Of a stretch of 52,695 nt of DNA, positions 38,801 to 52,695 are shown one piece after another. The DNA is from Leucogyrophana mollusca (Eukaryota; Basidiomycota; Agaricomycetes; Boletales), in assembly GCA_021014945.1 (NCBI GenBank), contig MU266528.1, positions 1 through 52,695 on the forward strand, given 5' to 3'. A program made the position numbers and the translations under genes. Every line of letters starts with the position of its first letter. Positions within the stretch are counted from its first letter, which is position 1. The notes beneath the pieces are model-generated. The model was not told where the DNA came from. It worked only from the letters and a program-made list of their open reading frames with translations, and searched no databases.

Positions 38801-41800
38801 CTTATAACATGCGCAACGCGTTCATTCTGCATGGTGTCCTTGTCATGGTATTTGGATCGGCAGTGTTCTTCCTCCGCGCCAAACAAGCGCGGCGAGAAAT
38901 GGATGAGCAGAAGATCCGCGAACAGAAGGACCGGGAGGCAGTAACGCAGATAGGGCCATGACACGGACAGTCATCACTGGAGGATCTGTATGTATCTTAC
39001 GTTACATCGCTTTCTATAGTTCAGTCGGGATGGTTGTAGACATAACTTATGTATTACTCCTGGATCGTTTCATGACCATGATTGCGCTGAAGCTAATATG
39101 GTCTAGCGCGCTGAAGATCGTACATTCATTCCTAACTGTCTTTCCGAAAACCTTGGAAGTACTTGTCCCGGAAATCCTTGTGTGCAGGAACATGGGTGGC
39201 CTCAGTTGCATCAGCGCTGAGACCATCGAAATTCGGAGGAGGATAAGTCGTCGACGAGGTCTTGCGGATGGTGATGAGCTGCGGTATGAATTTTAGAACG
39301 GGATCGTAGCACCCTACAGATGAATCCTCACCCGACGTCCCCAGGAACCGAAATCCTGTAACGAGTTCGCGATAACTTCCATACCTTCATATAGCATCGA
39401 GTATATATCAACTTCTTCATACTCGTCAGTAACCGTTGGAAGGAAGAACACGAGGCGGCCTCCTGGTCTGAGGAGATATCGTGCCAAGACGACGAGATCC
39501 GATACCAACGCCGAAAGTTCGTAGGGCTTTGTCGGGGGTACCCACGGTTGATCGTCTCTGGACCACGTCGTGAGGGGGGACCACATAGACGTGGGGTAAT
39601 GTTGCTTACGGTCGTGGAACTACGGTGTGTGGTCTGTCCTCTCGTTCTTTCTTTCTTCCAAGCCGTTTTGCGCCAGCGCGGACTCCATCTACAGGCCGTT
39701 AGAATGCCGCAGCAGAAAACGATTGGTGACATACAGGGAGGATCTGTTATGATCGCATCAAACAGGCCGCCGCATCTCCACGGATTATGAGTGATATCGA
39801 AGGTGCATAGGTCCACGATCTTATCCGCTACGCCGTACTGCGTGGCCGCACGAATGATTCCAGCTGTCTTAGCTTCGGTGTCGTCAGAAGCAGGTGCGTG
39901 GACTGGGGCCAAAAGTCACCTTTTCCACGCATTTGGCGGCCATCAATATCGGAACCGTATACATGGGCACCGAAGTGCGCAGTTGTCTGGGGAAATCAGC
40001 GGTTGTTCCTTTTCTGGGGGGCGGACACACACATAAGCCATGCTTCCCGTGCCGATGAATGGATCGTACACTAGCTTGCTCGCCGAGGCCTATTCGATGG
40101 AGAGGTGAACATTTGGATCCAGGAGAGGGGATTTATACGTCTGCACCTGGGCTTGATTGGCCATCAGCAAGGAGATTTCGGCTTCCATGCTTGTGTTTCC
40201 GAAATACTCTCGTTTCTTTACATCAAACTTTCTCACGAGAGATCGCGCAGAGCCTTCGGCGACCTATAGGGTAGGAATATCCTCCAGCTTGGCTGTCACG
40301 CTTAGTAGAGCAACAAAAAACGCACCAACCTGCCAAAATACACTTGTCTGAACTCTCCGTCTTTGTTACGTTCGTCCGAGGGTAATCCTCGGTCGTCCGC
40401 ATCTGAGGGAGCTTCGGTGAGTGATACAGACGGCGAGTTGAGTTGGCCCCCACATTCTTCGAAGCATCCAAGCGTGATTTCAGGATGCTTCATGTCAATC
40501 TTGCCCATGAAGCCCATGTAGGAGAAGTTCTCTATTACCTCACGCTGGCGGCGTTGTGTGATCGAGTAGTTGAATGCATCAACAGTGAACTTGAAGGAAG
40601 TATCGGCCACATATTGCGACCATTTTGCCTGCACGACTTTGTTTTTTTCATGCAACTCTTCGTAGCTCTGACCTTGGGCATAGAACTCGTAGATTGATCT
40701 ATCGAATGGTTAGACCGCACCTGATGTAGCGATCGTGTCACTCTCACTTAATTAGGATGCATCGTTTAGCGAGGAGTTTAGCGTGTTCTTCTTCATCGAG
40801 TGTGAGGATCATGAATGGTCGGGTAACGGCATCTTTAAGGCCCTCGCCGTATCGATGAAATTCGATGGAGAATGAGTACAGATCTGAGATGGAGAGTAAC
40901 TCTGGAATGCGAAATTCTTCATGCGCCTGTGCAAATACGAACAGATACTCTTTCGGCATTTCGTCGGTTCATAAGGATGGATGCTTTCCAAATCAGGGTT
41001 GAACCAAGGTGTTGTTTGGCAACAGCCTTGGATCCAAACAAACCCCTTTGCGCTACCAGCGATAATTGAGATTCTTTACGACACCACTTAACATCCCAAC
41101 AGTTTGCACTGAGTGGTTGTACTCGACATTGTTGGAATGATATATTCTAGTGCCTCGAGCAGACGCAATCTCGCAAATGCCTAGTTTCGGACTGCAGCAC
41201 GTAACCCAAGCTATCATCAGTTCGTTTCGCGAGGAAGAATGTAAGTCGTCTGGATAATTATCGTATATTTCATCGTGAGTGACTTTCTTCTGAATCAGTC
41301 GAAGTGTCACTAGAAAAACTCCAGTCTATATTCCCGGACGCGACCATCGTTGCTGCACTTGACCTTGTGGATCGTGGCAATGGTACATCCGACTGGATGT
41401 TAATGCACGCGCTTCATGTTTCTGATACCCTTGCATTAGTGATCAAGTATACCACTGCCTGGGGTCGATGCCATTACGAGGTGCTGGGATCCACGGCGAC
41501 GTACACTGTGTTCCCCAGTCTATTCCCATCGACGTCAGTGTCAAGTTATTGTACATGTCCAGCATTCGCGTTTTCTGTTTTGATGGCAGAGTCACATCTC
41601 ATGGTGAGCAAGTTATTGATCGTACGGACAAGGGGACGCTATTGATGCTTTCATCGGTAGTGCAAGCATGTACTGGCCAGCTGTCTCGCGGAACAGTTGT
41701 CCAGGTGCGTCGAACGCCCAATCAGTGACGAGGAACTAGTAGCTAAGATGGCGGGAAATGTCTATTAGAGCTCCAAGGATGATTCTAAGTATGCGTGTAA

Positions 41801-44800
41801 GTATGTGAGTGCGGGGTGCAAGGGTATGTATAACCTGACGATCAGTGCTTGGAAGGTACCGTCGGAAGATTACTGATAAAACCGTAGGATAGTTACATTG
41901 CGAGTCACACCGTCGTCTATTCGTCCTCCCTCTTAACCCTCCACCGAAGCAGTGCAGCATATTGCCCCAGGTCCTTTACCAAAGCCTTCGTCTGTTCTTT
42001 AGTCGGCCTAGCATCAGCTTCATCTTCGCTATCGGGGTCCACCGGAGTTGAGGCGCGACTACCAGGGGTGCTCGTTTCTACGTCTATGCCCGACTTTGCG
42101 GAAACCCATGCGGCCAACTTTGTGATCTCCTCTGGGTCCCAAAATCCCCACCACTGTTCTTCTTCCTCTTCCTCGTCATCAGAATCGCCTCCCCTGACAA
42201 CAGCACGGTCCTCTACTGGTGGTCTCATGCCCCACACAGCAATAAACCATGACCACTTCTTGAGTGCGCTCCGTTCATCTGGCGGGGCCACCAAGCGTTT
42301 GCGGTTCCTGCGGCTTCTCGACGATCCCCCGTTGGGACCCATAGAGAGCATTTCCGCCGCGGCTTCGCGTTCGTTGATCCCGGGGGAGAGGGCCCAGTAC
42401 ACTCTCCCATCTGTGTCACGTCCGAGCGGACATACGCGCGGGATGTATGCGTACGAAGAGACTTTCAAAGCGTCTTCGATGTCTGAAAGGACACGTTTGT
42501 GGTTCTCTACGGCTAATTTGTCCTGTGAGAGTGGTGAACAAGAGATAGGCGTGCAAGGCCAAGTGGCCATATACCTTCTTCTCCTTAGCCTTATTGTCCT
42601 CCTTCTCCTTTTCGTATCGCTCGTTCTCTACCCGACTTGCTTCCCTCGCCTCTTTCGCCTGCTCTTTAGCCTCACGTACACCTGTGTCCAGTTCCGTGCG
42701 GACGTCCTCCGATTCGACAGCTGCATCAACCAATGCGGCTATTACAGGGACAAGTTGCGCGGTGCGAACGACCGTGAGGCCTGCACTAATTCCACTGCGT
42801 GTGCGGATGACTGGGGCAGAAGATGGCGGGGGTAAGGGGTCAGGGAATATCAGACCTGAGGGTGGCTCAGGAGATGCGGAACTTGTCGATGAGGACGACG
42901 ACAGGTCATGGCAGTGATCCCGAAGCGCCGAGAGCGCGCTCCAAATCTTGTTCAAATTCCCACCGCTGTCTCTAATGTGCTTTATCGCAGTCTTCAAGGG
43001 CTGTTATGGATCAGATCGAGGTACGAGAAGATATTACGGGGTCATTGGCGAACCTTCTCGGCCTCCCGATCCACGTCGAGGACTTGAAGCAATCCTAGTA
43101 TGAGGGATTTGACACACGGCTCGCTTACCCACGGAACGAGATCGTCGTCATCGTCTTCGCTGCCACGTCCTCGACTGCCCCTGATTTCTTCGAGCTCCTC
43201 GAGTTGGGGACGAGGGATGTCAAGTAGTGATCCAAAGCGCAGGGCGAACTCGCGGATATGGATCCGTTCCTCGACTTCGCTCAGTGATAGGGGTATATCA
43301 ATGCATGACCAGGTTGGTTTAGGGACGGGCTTGACTTTTGGAGGCGCCTCCGCCTTCTTCTTAGGGGGCACACTGCTGCTCGTCTGCTTCGGAGTTGTTC
43401 TAGGAGTGACACGCTTCTCAGATGATAATGCCGAGGTTGATTTTCGGGCGGCCTTCGTCTTCATGTCGACTTTGACTGACGTAGACTTACTTCTCATCGG
43501 ACCCTACGCGCCTTGGTTAGTTGTGGTTCGGAGAATAAAGTACAATAGTGTTACAGTTGCCTTAATGTCGGCTCGCAGTACCTCAGCTGCAGAATTGGCG
43601 CCAGATTGGCGGGCAGCAAGAGTAAGGTTCCTGTAGGTACATTCATGAGTTCAGTAGAGACTTCAACCACGAAGAAGGTTGCGCATATACCCCGTAGGCT
43701 CAAGGCCTTTGGCCTTTCTGCACTTGACGCAGTTGCAAGCGTCGTCACACCGGGGGCACCTGCTTTGCATTCAGCATGGGAGCGAGATGTTGCTATGTAA
43801 CCTTACTTGAAGAGGTAGCCTTCTCCAGCAATATGCTTGGTTTGGTTCTTCGCAGATTCGGCCCCGCCTTGGGTCTTGATATCGTCCAGGCTGAGACCAT
43901 ATCGGTTCTTCAGACAAGCCTTGCAGTATTTGGCTGCGCATCGGCGATCCTTGACATCCACAACGGTGCAACGAATGCATGCTTACCGAGACAGTAAGAT
44001 AGACTGTCGAAAGCGACAGACATGCACTTACCTGCTGTGTCACGTTTCCTGTTGCATTGGTGGCAGTAGAAGAAACCGTTGGGATATTCCTCACTTGAGT
44101 TCACGGGCTTCTCCAGCTCTGCCGCTTGCAGTGGAGCCGGCTTTTGCTTTTTCGCACTGGGTTGAGATATATCGCAGTCCATTTTGCGTTTCTTGGGCGA
44201 GGTGGAAGCAGAGGACATGTGCGAACCGTCAGAGTACAGCAACGCGTTTTCCTTGTGGCCGGAGGTCACGATTAGTGAAGCAGATTGTTTTGAACCATTC
44301 TTTCTGGCCGTGTGGAGGGGCGAAGGGGGTATTTCCACGTATACCTGCGATAATCTACGGAATATTGGCTTTCTGTTATCCTTTCCTGCAGTGGACATGG
44401 TCGTGGTTGATGTCCAACCTTTGTTTATCGCGACGCGTCTCGGAGTAACATTGGTTTGGCACGGTCGAGCCTGCCCTTAACCAAAAAGTTTCGCAGAGCC
44501 TGCCACGCCACAATTACTAGCGGCTTACCATCCACCAGTATCCCTTCCTCCGTTCATTTTATTAAAGAGCTCATTCTATGGCCCACGCTGACCACACACG
44601 GGATCCCTGGTAAGTATAGACCTGCTGTGGGAGGACTTGGCGCTGAATAATTACAGTCCATGGGTCATCCTTAATGACTTTGGTGGTGCCTTTTCTATGG
44701 GTGCCGTCGGTGGTGGTATCTGGCACGGTATAAAGGGCGCACGAAATTCACCAAGGGTACGCATGCATTTGCGACAGGTCACGTATGCGGAATGCTTACC

Positions 44801-47800
44801 TAGAATCTCGGGACATCACTCGCTCTACTTTCACATTTCTCCCCGCGAAATCAGGGCGAACGTCTCGTCGGTGCAATATCCACAATAAAAGCCCGCGCGC
44901 CGGTTACCGGTGGTAACTTTGGCGTTTGGGGAGGCATGTTCTCAACATTCGACTGCGCTGTCAAGGGCTGGCGGCAAAAGGAAGATGCTTGGAACGCCAT
45001 CATCTCTGGGTTCATGACCGGTGGTTGTTTAGCTGCCCGAAGTGAGTCGCTGTCTTCTTCTCAGTCCTTGGTACAATTAGGCTGCATCTACTCCGAAATG
45101 GGTCGGACGCACTCAATGACGACTTTGGGCGTTTTATCGCCGGATCATTGTTCGACTGAATACTGACAACAAAAATCCCATAGGTGGACCAAAATCTGCC
45201 CTGGGCTCCGCTATAGCCTGTGGTATTCTACTGGGCGTCTTCGAGGGCGTCGGTGTACTCCTTTCGCGTGTCTTTAGCGAAGGCACGAGACCACAATTAC
45301 CTCCACGTGAGTGCGCCTCTTTGTTTTTTCTACGGCTGAATTCACATATATTTGCAGTTCCAGAAACGATGGCACCCCAGTCCACTTCATCATCACCGGT
45401 GGGACTGCACTAGACTTGGTTATACATATCTTATCCGTTCATTCTTACCCATCTCATTGTATAATCGCCATTCAATGCACAGTATGGATGCTTCCGGCCT
45501 TGGCAAGGCACATATGGATATTTCGACGGAGCGCTCCCTGGACTCGCCTTGTGTCTTAGAAGGTGCGTCCTGTCTGATCCCTAGAACATCGCTATCGTGG
45601 AATTTGCACAGGTGTGTGCAATTGAATTGCCTGCTCTGCTCAATTGTCAGCTAGTAAGAGGATAATGTGGATTCGTTTTGTGTGCTATCTCTAAAGCACG
45701 AAACGTTTGCTTCCGGGACCGTGTCCTCCGCGTCATGCGGTGCACGCAAAGTTTCTTGATTCTGCTTTCCTCCTAAACGAGCTCCTCCTCCTAAAGCACC
45801 TTCGCACCACACCTGTACAAACTGGCTGCTCTTTTCACAGGATCGTCGACATACAAGACGCTTCTGTATATCAGATTGACCCCAAACACTTTACCTTTTG
45901 CACATGGGCAACTACATACACCGCTTTGTCACGAGCTCTGACACCTTGACACCTTTTACCGCTTCAAGGCAGGCCTTATCACAACTGGACCAACTCTCTC
46001 ACGAAACGGTATTTCAGGGACCGATCCACAAAGCAAACCTTTCCCCTTCGATGATGTGCAAGGTGCCGAGCCAAAGTGTTCCGTCCCGCAACCATGAGCG
46101 GGAGTGCCAGCAAGGCTGCAAGTACGTGTTCGCAGCCCCCATATCTTAACACTTCAGCCAAGACCATCTGTGCCATAAAGAATATTGTGCCATAAAGAAT
46201 ATTGTGCCGAAGTTGCTGCGCTGGTCTCCTATAACTATTCAGGAGTACATAGACCGTGGGTGGGTCTGTGTCCTCGCGGATAGGTCGTAGCTATAGACGA
46301 CGCCAACTGACGGCGCGAGTTCGTGCACAAGTAAACTGTGCCATCGGATTTCTGGTGGCGGGTATCGCCCGGTTCTCGAGTAACTTGAGCTCTGGAGTTC
46401 TCGATACGACACTGCATCCATCCTAAGGGCAACACGTAGCAACCGAATGCTTAAAAAAGTAAGCACCACTGATAAATAAGTTCGCCTCATGATCTGTTGC
46501 ACTATCGAATGATGATGCTGATTCTGCTGTGACCCTTAGACGACCACAAACTGGGGTGTGACTCCACAAGCCTAAAGTCCAGTCCCGCAGATTGGGTGCT
46601 GCTCTTAAACCGCCATCCAAGTGATCATGAGGCATTCACTTTCGACAATAGAAGTTGGTGGAACCCTTCTCGTGACAAAACAAATGTCAACAATGCGGCT
46701 GATAGCAACAGACACTGCAAACCTTAGCCTCGAGCTTTCCGGGCGAGTAGACAGTTGACAGCGGCAGACCACGGCTCAACAGAACTCCGATCGTTTGAGC
46801 CGGGCATGCCGCGTCAACTGTCTGCGTCGCAGTGTCAGCGGAGTTTGAATGGAACGGCTGTGTTCGAGCCTATGCAAACCTTAATGCTCGATCAGTCCTG
46901 ATCATTGTTGGCAATTACCGATCGTTTACGAGCCTACACCACACCGATGGCTAGCATACCCACAAGCACTTCACAGAATATTAGGTCTTCGTCGGGTGCT
47001 AGACACACTAGATAGGCGGCCTTTATTCTACACAGAATTATGAAGCACTAGACGTCAATGGAAAAGTGTGATCCCAATGTCTGTTTGTTGAGCCCCATAC
47101 ATTGTCCAGTGACAATGAGATAGCGACACCACAAAGAGAGAAAAGGGTCAGAAAAAATGATCCCCCGACAACACAAGCCGGTAGTGCAGTGGCAAGGTCA
47201 TCGTGCCCTTCGAGTTGCAAGCAGAGCTCGAAGGGTCAAGGGCGGCAAAAATTTGATAACCAAAGAATGGAGGCGGTGCCTCCATAATAGTGGTTAAACT
47301 ATTAATACTACGCTTGATCAAACTAAGTTAAGCTATTATTATACCAATACATTGCTTGATCAAACTGATAACCTTCTGTGATCCGGAACGGTATGAATTC
47401 CGGTAATCATGAAGATGATCTCTCCGCAACCAATGGCGAGGAGAAAGAAGCGCACCTTGGTCAGACACGGGATTTCACCCCCGGACCCGGGGTTGAAAAA
47501 AGCAGGTGGCGCGAGCCCTGGTGCTGGTAGTTCATCACTTTCCATAACCGGCGTAACGTGACACAAGCCTTACTTTTCTCTCTCCCCCTGTTGCTGCACT
47601 CGCAAATGTACTCCGAATCCGATGAACTCGAGCTGGAAAACCCAGAATACCGTTTGGTTGAAATGATTGATGACATGGAAGAAGTTGTTGGTCAGCTTTC
47701 TGTGGAACCTGCTCACTGGGGCCTTGCCGCCATCAGGTTGGACGCCTATGAACGAATGTACACGATGATAAACATACTCGGCGGCTCTCGCGCTGGATCG

Positions 47801-50800
47801 ATCGCTCCCAGCCAGTCAGAGGTAGAGCAGGCAGTCGCCGAGCCCTCCGGTGTGCAGGGACTGCAGGCAACAGATGTAAGTGGTGCATATATGCGCCTAT
47901 CCTATTAACTGTCAGCTGTCAGAAGCAACTTGGAGACAAAGGAGAGGCCGTCATCGTCGCCAGGCGAGACAAGATTGTGGCATTCCTACCTAATGATCCG
48001 CTTGCGCCCCTCGAGCTGGTCAAGACCTTAACACCCACAGGACGACAAATCACCCATGCGCATGCTGAAGATATCGCCTTTCAAAGGTTATTACAAGGAT
48101 ACAGGGACGTCCCTATGATGGAATGGGTACAATCCTACTGTTCCTTGTTCCTTCCCGTGGTTAACAGGTTTCCCGTTCACAGCGCAAGGTGCTTGTCCGT
48201 TACAAAGACCCACGCGCGTTGGAAAGCGTCCTATCGGACTGCATTGCGTGTGATGACTTGGAGCATCTCGATACCCGCTTGGTGGAAAGATCCCAGGTCA
48301 AGATATTCATCTTGTTCTTGCTTGACGCACTAACCTTGTCACGTAGATGCTCTCCCGGCGGGAAGATCGTCAAATCAACGATCACTTCATTGATACTCTT
48401 GTGCGTCAAATCGGAGCGATCAAATTCGGCGTCGACTGGAACTCCCGTGGGGATGAGGCGGGCGGTAAGGCGTGGAAAGGCCAGTACTACGTCAACGCTT
48501 TCAAAAAGCACCCTGATTTCAAGGCGCTCGACCCCAACGATGGGCCGGCCTATCAAAAGGCTCTCAAGGCCTTTCGACGGAAACACGAGAAGGCGGTAAC
48601 TTCTCGCAATCGACTCCTTGAGGTCTACCACACGGTGATGCTCTCCCTGGTTTCGCATTGCAACGCTAACCAATGAAGACAGTTCGGTTCTGGAGCTCTT
48701 ATTGATCCGCTGTGGAACGTCACCGACATCTATACCCGCCGCAGTCCTCAATTTTTTCGTGTTTTTGAATCGCTTCGTGACTTTGTGGCAACGGCCAGTC
48801 TCACCAACACGAACACCCCTGTTAAATCTGTCCTCTCTGCACGCCACCCGCAGACTTCGAACGCCCTGTTGAATGTTGCAGGCTTCTTGGGGGGGCAGCC
48901 AGTGTATGACTATGTCCAAGACTTCCTTGTCAACTTACCTCCTCGTGTTGCTTCTGTGTAATCGTTCACCAACGTGTATTTGTATTCTGTGTACTACCAA
49001 CGCCCACAATTACTTTGTACTACGCACTCTCGCAACTACTTCCTGATGACCACATACTGTCCCGTCCGCGTTGCCGTCCACGTCTCTCTCGCGTCTCTCT
49101 CTGAGCTTTCTGGCCGTTGTCGATGACGCAAACACGGGGAATGCTTTCCGATGTGACGTCGCTATAGGCTGTGGCCTCGGTGATGTAGAAGACGTCGTCG
49201 TCGTCGTCAGAAAAGCGCGGTGGGCCGTCGAGACTCTCGTTTCCCGGTGAGTATGTCAAGAGCTGGTATCCATGGTCGGACATGTGGTTTAGCCAGCCCG
49301 GCAACCTTAAGATTTGTCAGTAAACGGGGCGCAAGAGTGACAGCATAAAAAGGCTTACGTCAAATCAGGCTCTGGGTGGCATGACGGGAAAGGACAAGAG
49401 CGCGCTTTTACCTCGTCAAAATTGCTGTCGTTCTGAGCAACGTGAGCATGTCCAATGAGATGCGTGCGCAACGCTTTGCCGTCACCCATGGAACTGAGGA
49501 CACCGGTTAGCGAAGAGGCAGGAATACATAACGACTCGAAGTGAACTTACTAGGTCCGCTTGGCCCAAGATAATCCAGGGTTGAAAAGGCAGACGGGACA
49601 AAAGTACACACGTGTACCCTGCGTGTTTTGTGAGCCGAGAGTGCGGTTGACTGCACTGCAGTTCTTGTCACCGCTGTTTCACATGAGCACAACCACTTTC
49701 AAAGTACAAGGGATGACTTACCGGTGCCAATTAGGCCCCCCTTCGCGTGCGGGATTATCTTCGTCGTCCGAGTCGTCATCCTCGTCGCCACTGTCACTCC
49801 CTTTATCACCGTCTTCATCCCCATCCTTGCCAACACTCTCCAACCAATCCTCGAAGCATTCCTCGAAATGCGCGTCCGTTATGTCGTCATCGTTGTCATC
49901 GTCATCGTTGTCATGTTGAAGTATCATCGTATTGCACAGCGTGCATCTGACCTTTTCTGGTTGGCGCGCTTCCTCGCAGCGGTGCAAATGTTTGATCCAG
50001 CCCGCAGCCGGGCTACCCAAAACTATTAGCAGATGCACAATATAACAAAGTAGTTTATACGTACTGTACTTTCGTGCGCTCCGCGGGCGTTTTCGTATCG
50101 TCTGAATGGCAGAATGGGCATATGCGCTTCTTGAGTAGCACTTCGGCTTGTAGTAGCTCCAGATAATGGTGAATAATGCGTACTCGACCAGTTGATGGGT
50201 CGACCAATGCGATGTTTTGAAGAGGAGAAGACGCTGCAAGGGCAGACATCGTCTGTCCCATTATTGCTTGAAGGTTTTCGAGCTGTAACGGTGGTGATAC
50301 TGGAGGCTGGTTTGCCGGAGGGGGTGGGTCGTCGAAGTTCCAGCTCAGATCGGATGACGTGAATGGTGCCGTTGGGGACTGCGAATGGCTTTCTACGAGG
50401 GCAGAGGAAAACGCCGAGTAATCGATTGGCGAAGAAAGAAAGTGGGATGGTGAATGCATAGCAGCTCGGTGGGCAGGTTGATGCAATGACGATGCAGAGT
50501 CAGAATTGATTTGGGGACGTGCTGGAAGGGGCTCCGAAGCTTTGAGTTGAGTGAATGAGTCGACTGACGAGAGCGTCGTGCCCGAAGTGGATGCAGACGC
50601 AAACATTGAGGACGTGGAAGTGGAAGCGTAGGACAGGTCGGTGAGCGAGTCGTCCTGAGCACCTTTTGCCCGAGCATTCATCCGGTGAACTGAAGGGAGC
50701 GCGTACGTGAACTAGTGCCATGTTAGCCTGTGGCGTGTGTGTATGTGGGGGGGGGGGGCTTACCTTGTCTGTGACGGTTTGATAGCGTGCAAGCACCTCT

Positions 50801-52695
50801 AAACGGCAGTCGAACTCCTCTTCGACTAGTGAATGTTTTGGGTTCTGGTGAGAGTCAGCGCCCCGTGCAGCTTAAAAAACGGTGCATTTTTACCTTGGCT
50901 ATCACCTCTTGCACATTGACCCCTGGGAACTCTGATGCGAGTCTTGTGATTGCTTGAGCGTGTGCACGGATAAGCTCCTGCAGCTCATCGTCCGACCGCA
51001 TCTGATCCATAATATCCTCCGATTGTTGCTCGATGAAAGACTTGTCCGACGTAGCTCCATAAGCTACCGAGCTTGCAAAATCTAAAGTTGCTGTATCTTG
51101 CATATTGCCGAACCGCACAGCGCTCAAGTCGACTGATCGGAAAGTCGTCTGATAGGTGGTGTTTGCGTGGTCGGAATTCTGGCTATGGCCCATAATATAC
51201 TTGAGATGATGCTATGGGAATCACGCGTGTGAGCTACGCTTGGAGCAAAGGTCAATTTGCTCACGTCTGGTATCTTGCCTGACATCATGGCCGCAAAAGC
51301 GTAGCGGAATTGTCGCGCGTTGAGGCCTAGTGGCTGCGTTATAAACCTGGTTGATAGGATAGAGAACAAACCAGGACTTACCCTTCCATCCCAAGTGCTG
51401 ACCCAGACGTCTCAGAATGTTCCTCAGTGAGCTATAAGTTGCCGCTCGTTTCCCGTCGGCCAACAAGAAGACAGGAGTTGATTTAGCGGCCTCTTTGATT
51501 TTGAGCTCAAACGGAACGTGAGGGATGTTGGCACCGCTTTTGAGCATCCCAAGAAGTTGATTTGCGGGTAGTTCAAACACATCGCGGTTGATGGCGAGTG
51601 CGACGAGAGTGAGTAAGCCATCTAGAGAAGCAGATTCCAGTGGGAGCGTCGAGAGGTTCGAACTCGATCTGTGCCGTTGATCAGTAGGCGCGAGTGGAGG
51701 GAACCAAACTGACCGACTTTCTGCCTTCGTTATTCGTCATGCCTTTCATATATAACCACGAGAACAGCGCCTGCAGCGCTGGACCCTCCTCTTTGGTCCA
51801 TTTGTTGATAAAGAATTTGATTTCCTGGAAATGGTCAGTCAGATTGTTTTTATGCTAACGCGGTCGAATCGACTTACACCCCACTTTAAGCACTTTCCTG
51901 TGCCCTTGCATTCTCGCCCCTCGACTATGGCAGATGGCCGCTGACCAGTCGTGTAAGACAGCGATGCAAAAATATGTAACTGTAGTCGCTGTCGGGGTTT
52001 GAGTATGCTATCAAAGCCGCACACGGAGAATATATTACCTGGAAGCATGCTCGCACCACGAACTGGGGGTCCATCATCTTGGCGATGATGTTGAAGAAGT
52101 CCTCGGCTCGGATGATTTTTTTCTCCCTGACCTTGGTAGTGATCGCGCGTTCTTCGAGGGCCAAACTGTTGATGTACTACAGATAGATATTGTGAGTATT
52201 TTGTGACCACGTTTCAGAAACTAGCTCACATCGGTAAGTTGCTGATACTCTAACGGTGTAGCCCTCGTCCCCGTCTCGCGGTAGAACTGTAAAGCAGCGT
52301 TAATGGGTGAGTATAACATCATATGATAAACGACTTGCCATTGTGAGAAACTGTCGGTGGTACTTCTTGAGCGATTTCCAAGCCCAGCCCTTCTGATCGA
52401 GGCCAAGCTTGGAGGTGCCCGATGTCGCGAGTGAGTTGTACATTGTCTTGATTTCGGCAAGCGAGGGCAAGGGTGCTCCGGGCAATAGCGCTTTGGCTGC
52501 AAGAGCTGGATCCTTGGTTACCCAGGTCATGTACTGTAAAAAGGTGCGCTTTACCTGTGGATATGTTAGTTCATGGGCAGTGTGAAGTGGGGCGAAGCTC
52601 ACAATGAGATAGTCCTTTTTGGTAGTGTCGACAATCGGAGGATAATGAACCATGTCGTTTTTTCGGATTGCTTCCTCGAGGGCGGCGTGGCTACC

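Overview
The window is nuclear DNA of a filamentous fungus, most likely a basidiomycete of the Agaricomycetes. Genes are dense, lie on both strands and are interrupted by many short introns (about 48-98 nt, mostly GT..CTNAC..AG). The gene complement is fungal throughout: chitin synthase, FLVCR-type and sugar MFS transporters, an AP-1-like bZIP, a PSR-type phosphatase and a small secreted protein. The intron style and protein character remind me of Rhizoctonia/Ceratobasidium-type fungi, but genus assignment is inference only. I see no rRNA or CRISPR, no tRNA I could support, and no autonomous transposon other than a recombinase-like gene at the right edge.

Layout. 0-5.7 kb: small secreted protein (+), very-long-chain 3-hydroxyacyl-CoA dehydratase (-), bZIP factor (+), glutathione S-transferase (-). 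6.6-16.2 kb, all on the minus strand: an HMMR/RHAMM-like coiled-coil protein, an FCP1/NIF-family (PSR-type) phosphatase, a poorly resolved membrane-protein-like stretch, and RAD23. 16.5-21.7 kb (+): LRR protein, ARF GTPase, mitochondrial-type cysteine synthase. 22-27.5 kb: a sugar MFS transporter (-) divergent from a shelterin TPP1/Tpz1-like OB-fold protein (+). 28.9-33.1 kb (+): chitin synthase. 33.2-36.3 kb (-): R3H-domain protein and a U1-type zinc-finger splicing protein. 36.8-38.9 kb (+): FLVCR-like transporter. 39.3-45.4 kb: TRM11 (-), a SWIM-domain Sws1-like protein (+), a WHIM/DDT-like chromatin protein (-), a CDCA7-type zinc-finger protein (-) and TIM17 (+). 45.4-47.6 kb is a gene-poor gap with short repeats and one long hairpin. 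47.6-49.0 kb: a protein of unknown function (+). 49.0 kb to the right edge (-): a tyrosine-recombinase-like domain followed by at least four zinc fingers, open at its 5' end.

This is mainly ordinary housekeeping sequence and the genes do not form one pathway. A loose theme is chromosome maintenance and cell cycle: telomere-capping OB fold, RHAMM-like spindle protein, RAD23, Sws1-like recombination factor, CDCA7-like and WHIM-like chromatin proteins. Perfect MCB-type ACGCGT boxes lie close upstream of three of them (HMMR-like, TPP1-like, CDCA7-like), which suggests G1/S regulation. The most unusual observations are a chitin synthase whose QRRRW motif reads RRRRR, the recombinase/zinc-finger gene, an apparent one-base frameshift in the CDCA7-like gene, two GC-AG introns, and a roughly 75-nt intergenic hairpin.

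Exon joins were made by eye from splice consensus, phase and family similarity. Where exon lengths are given they sum to whole codons. Gene spans are firmer than individual junctions.
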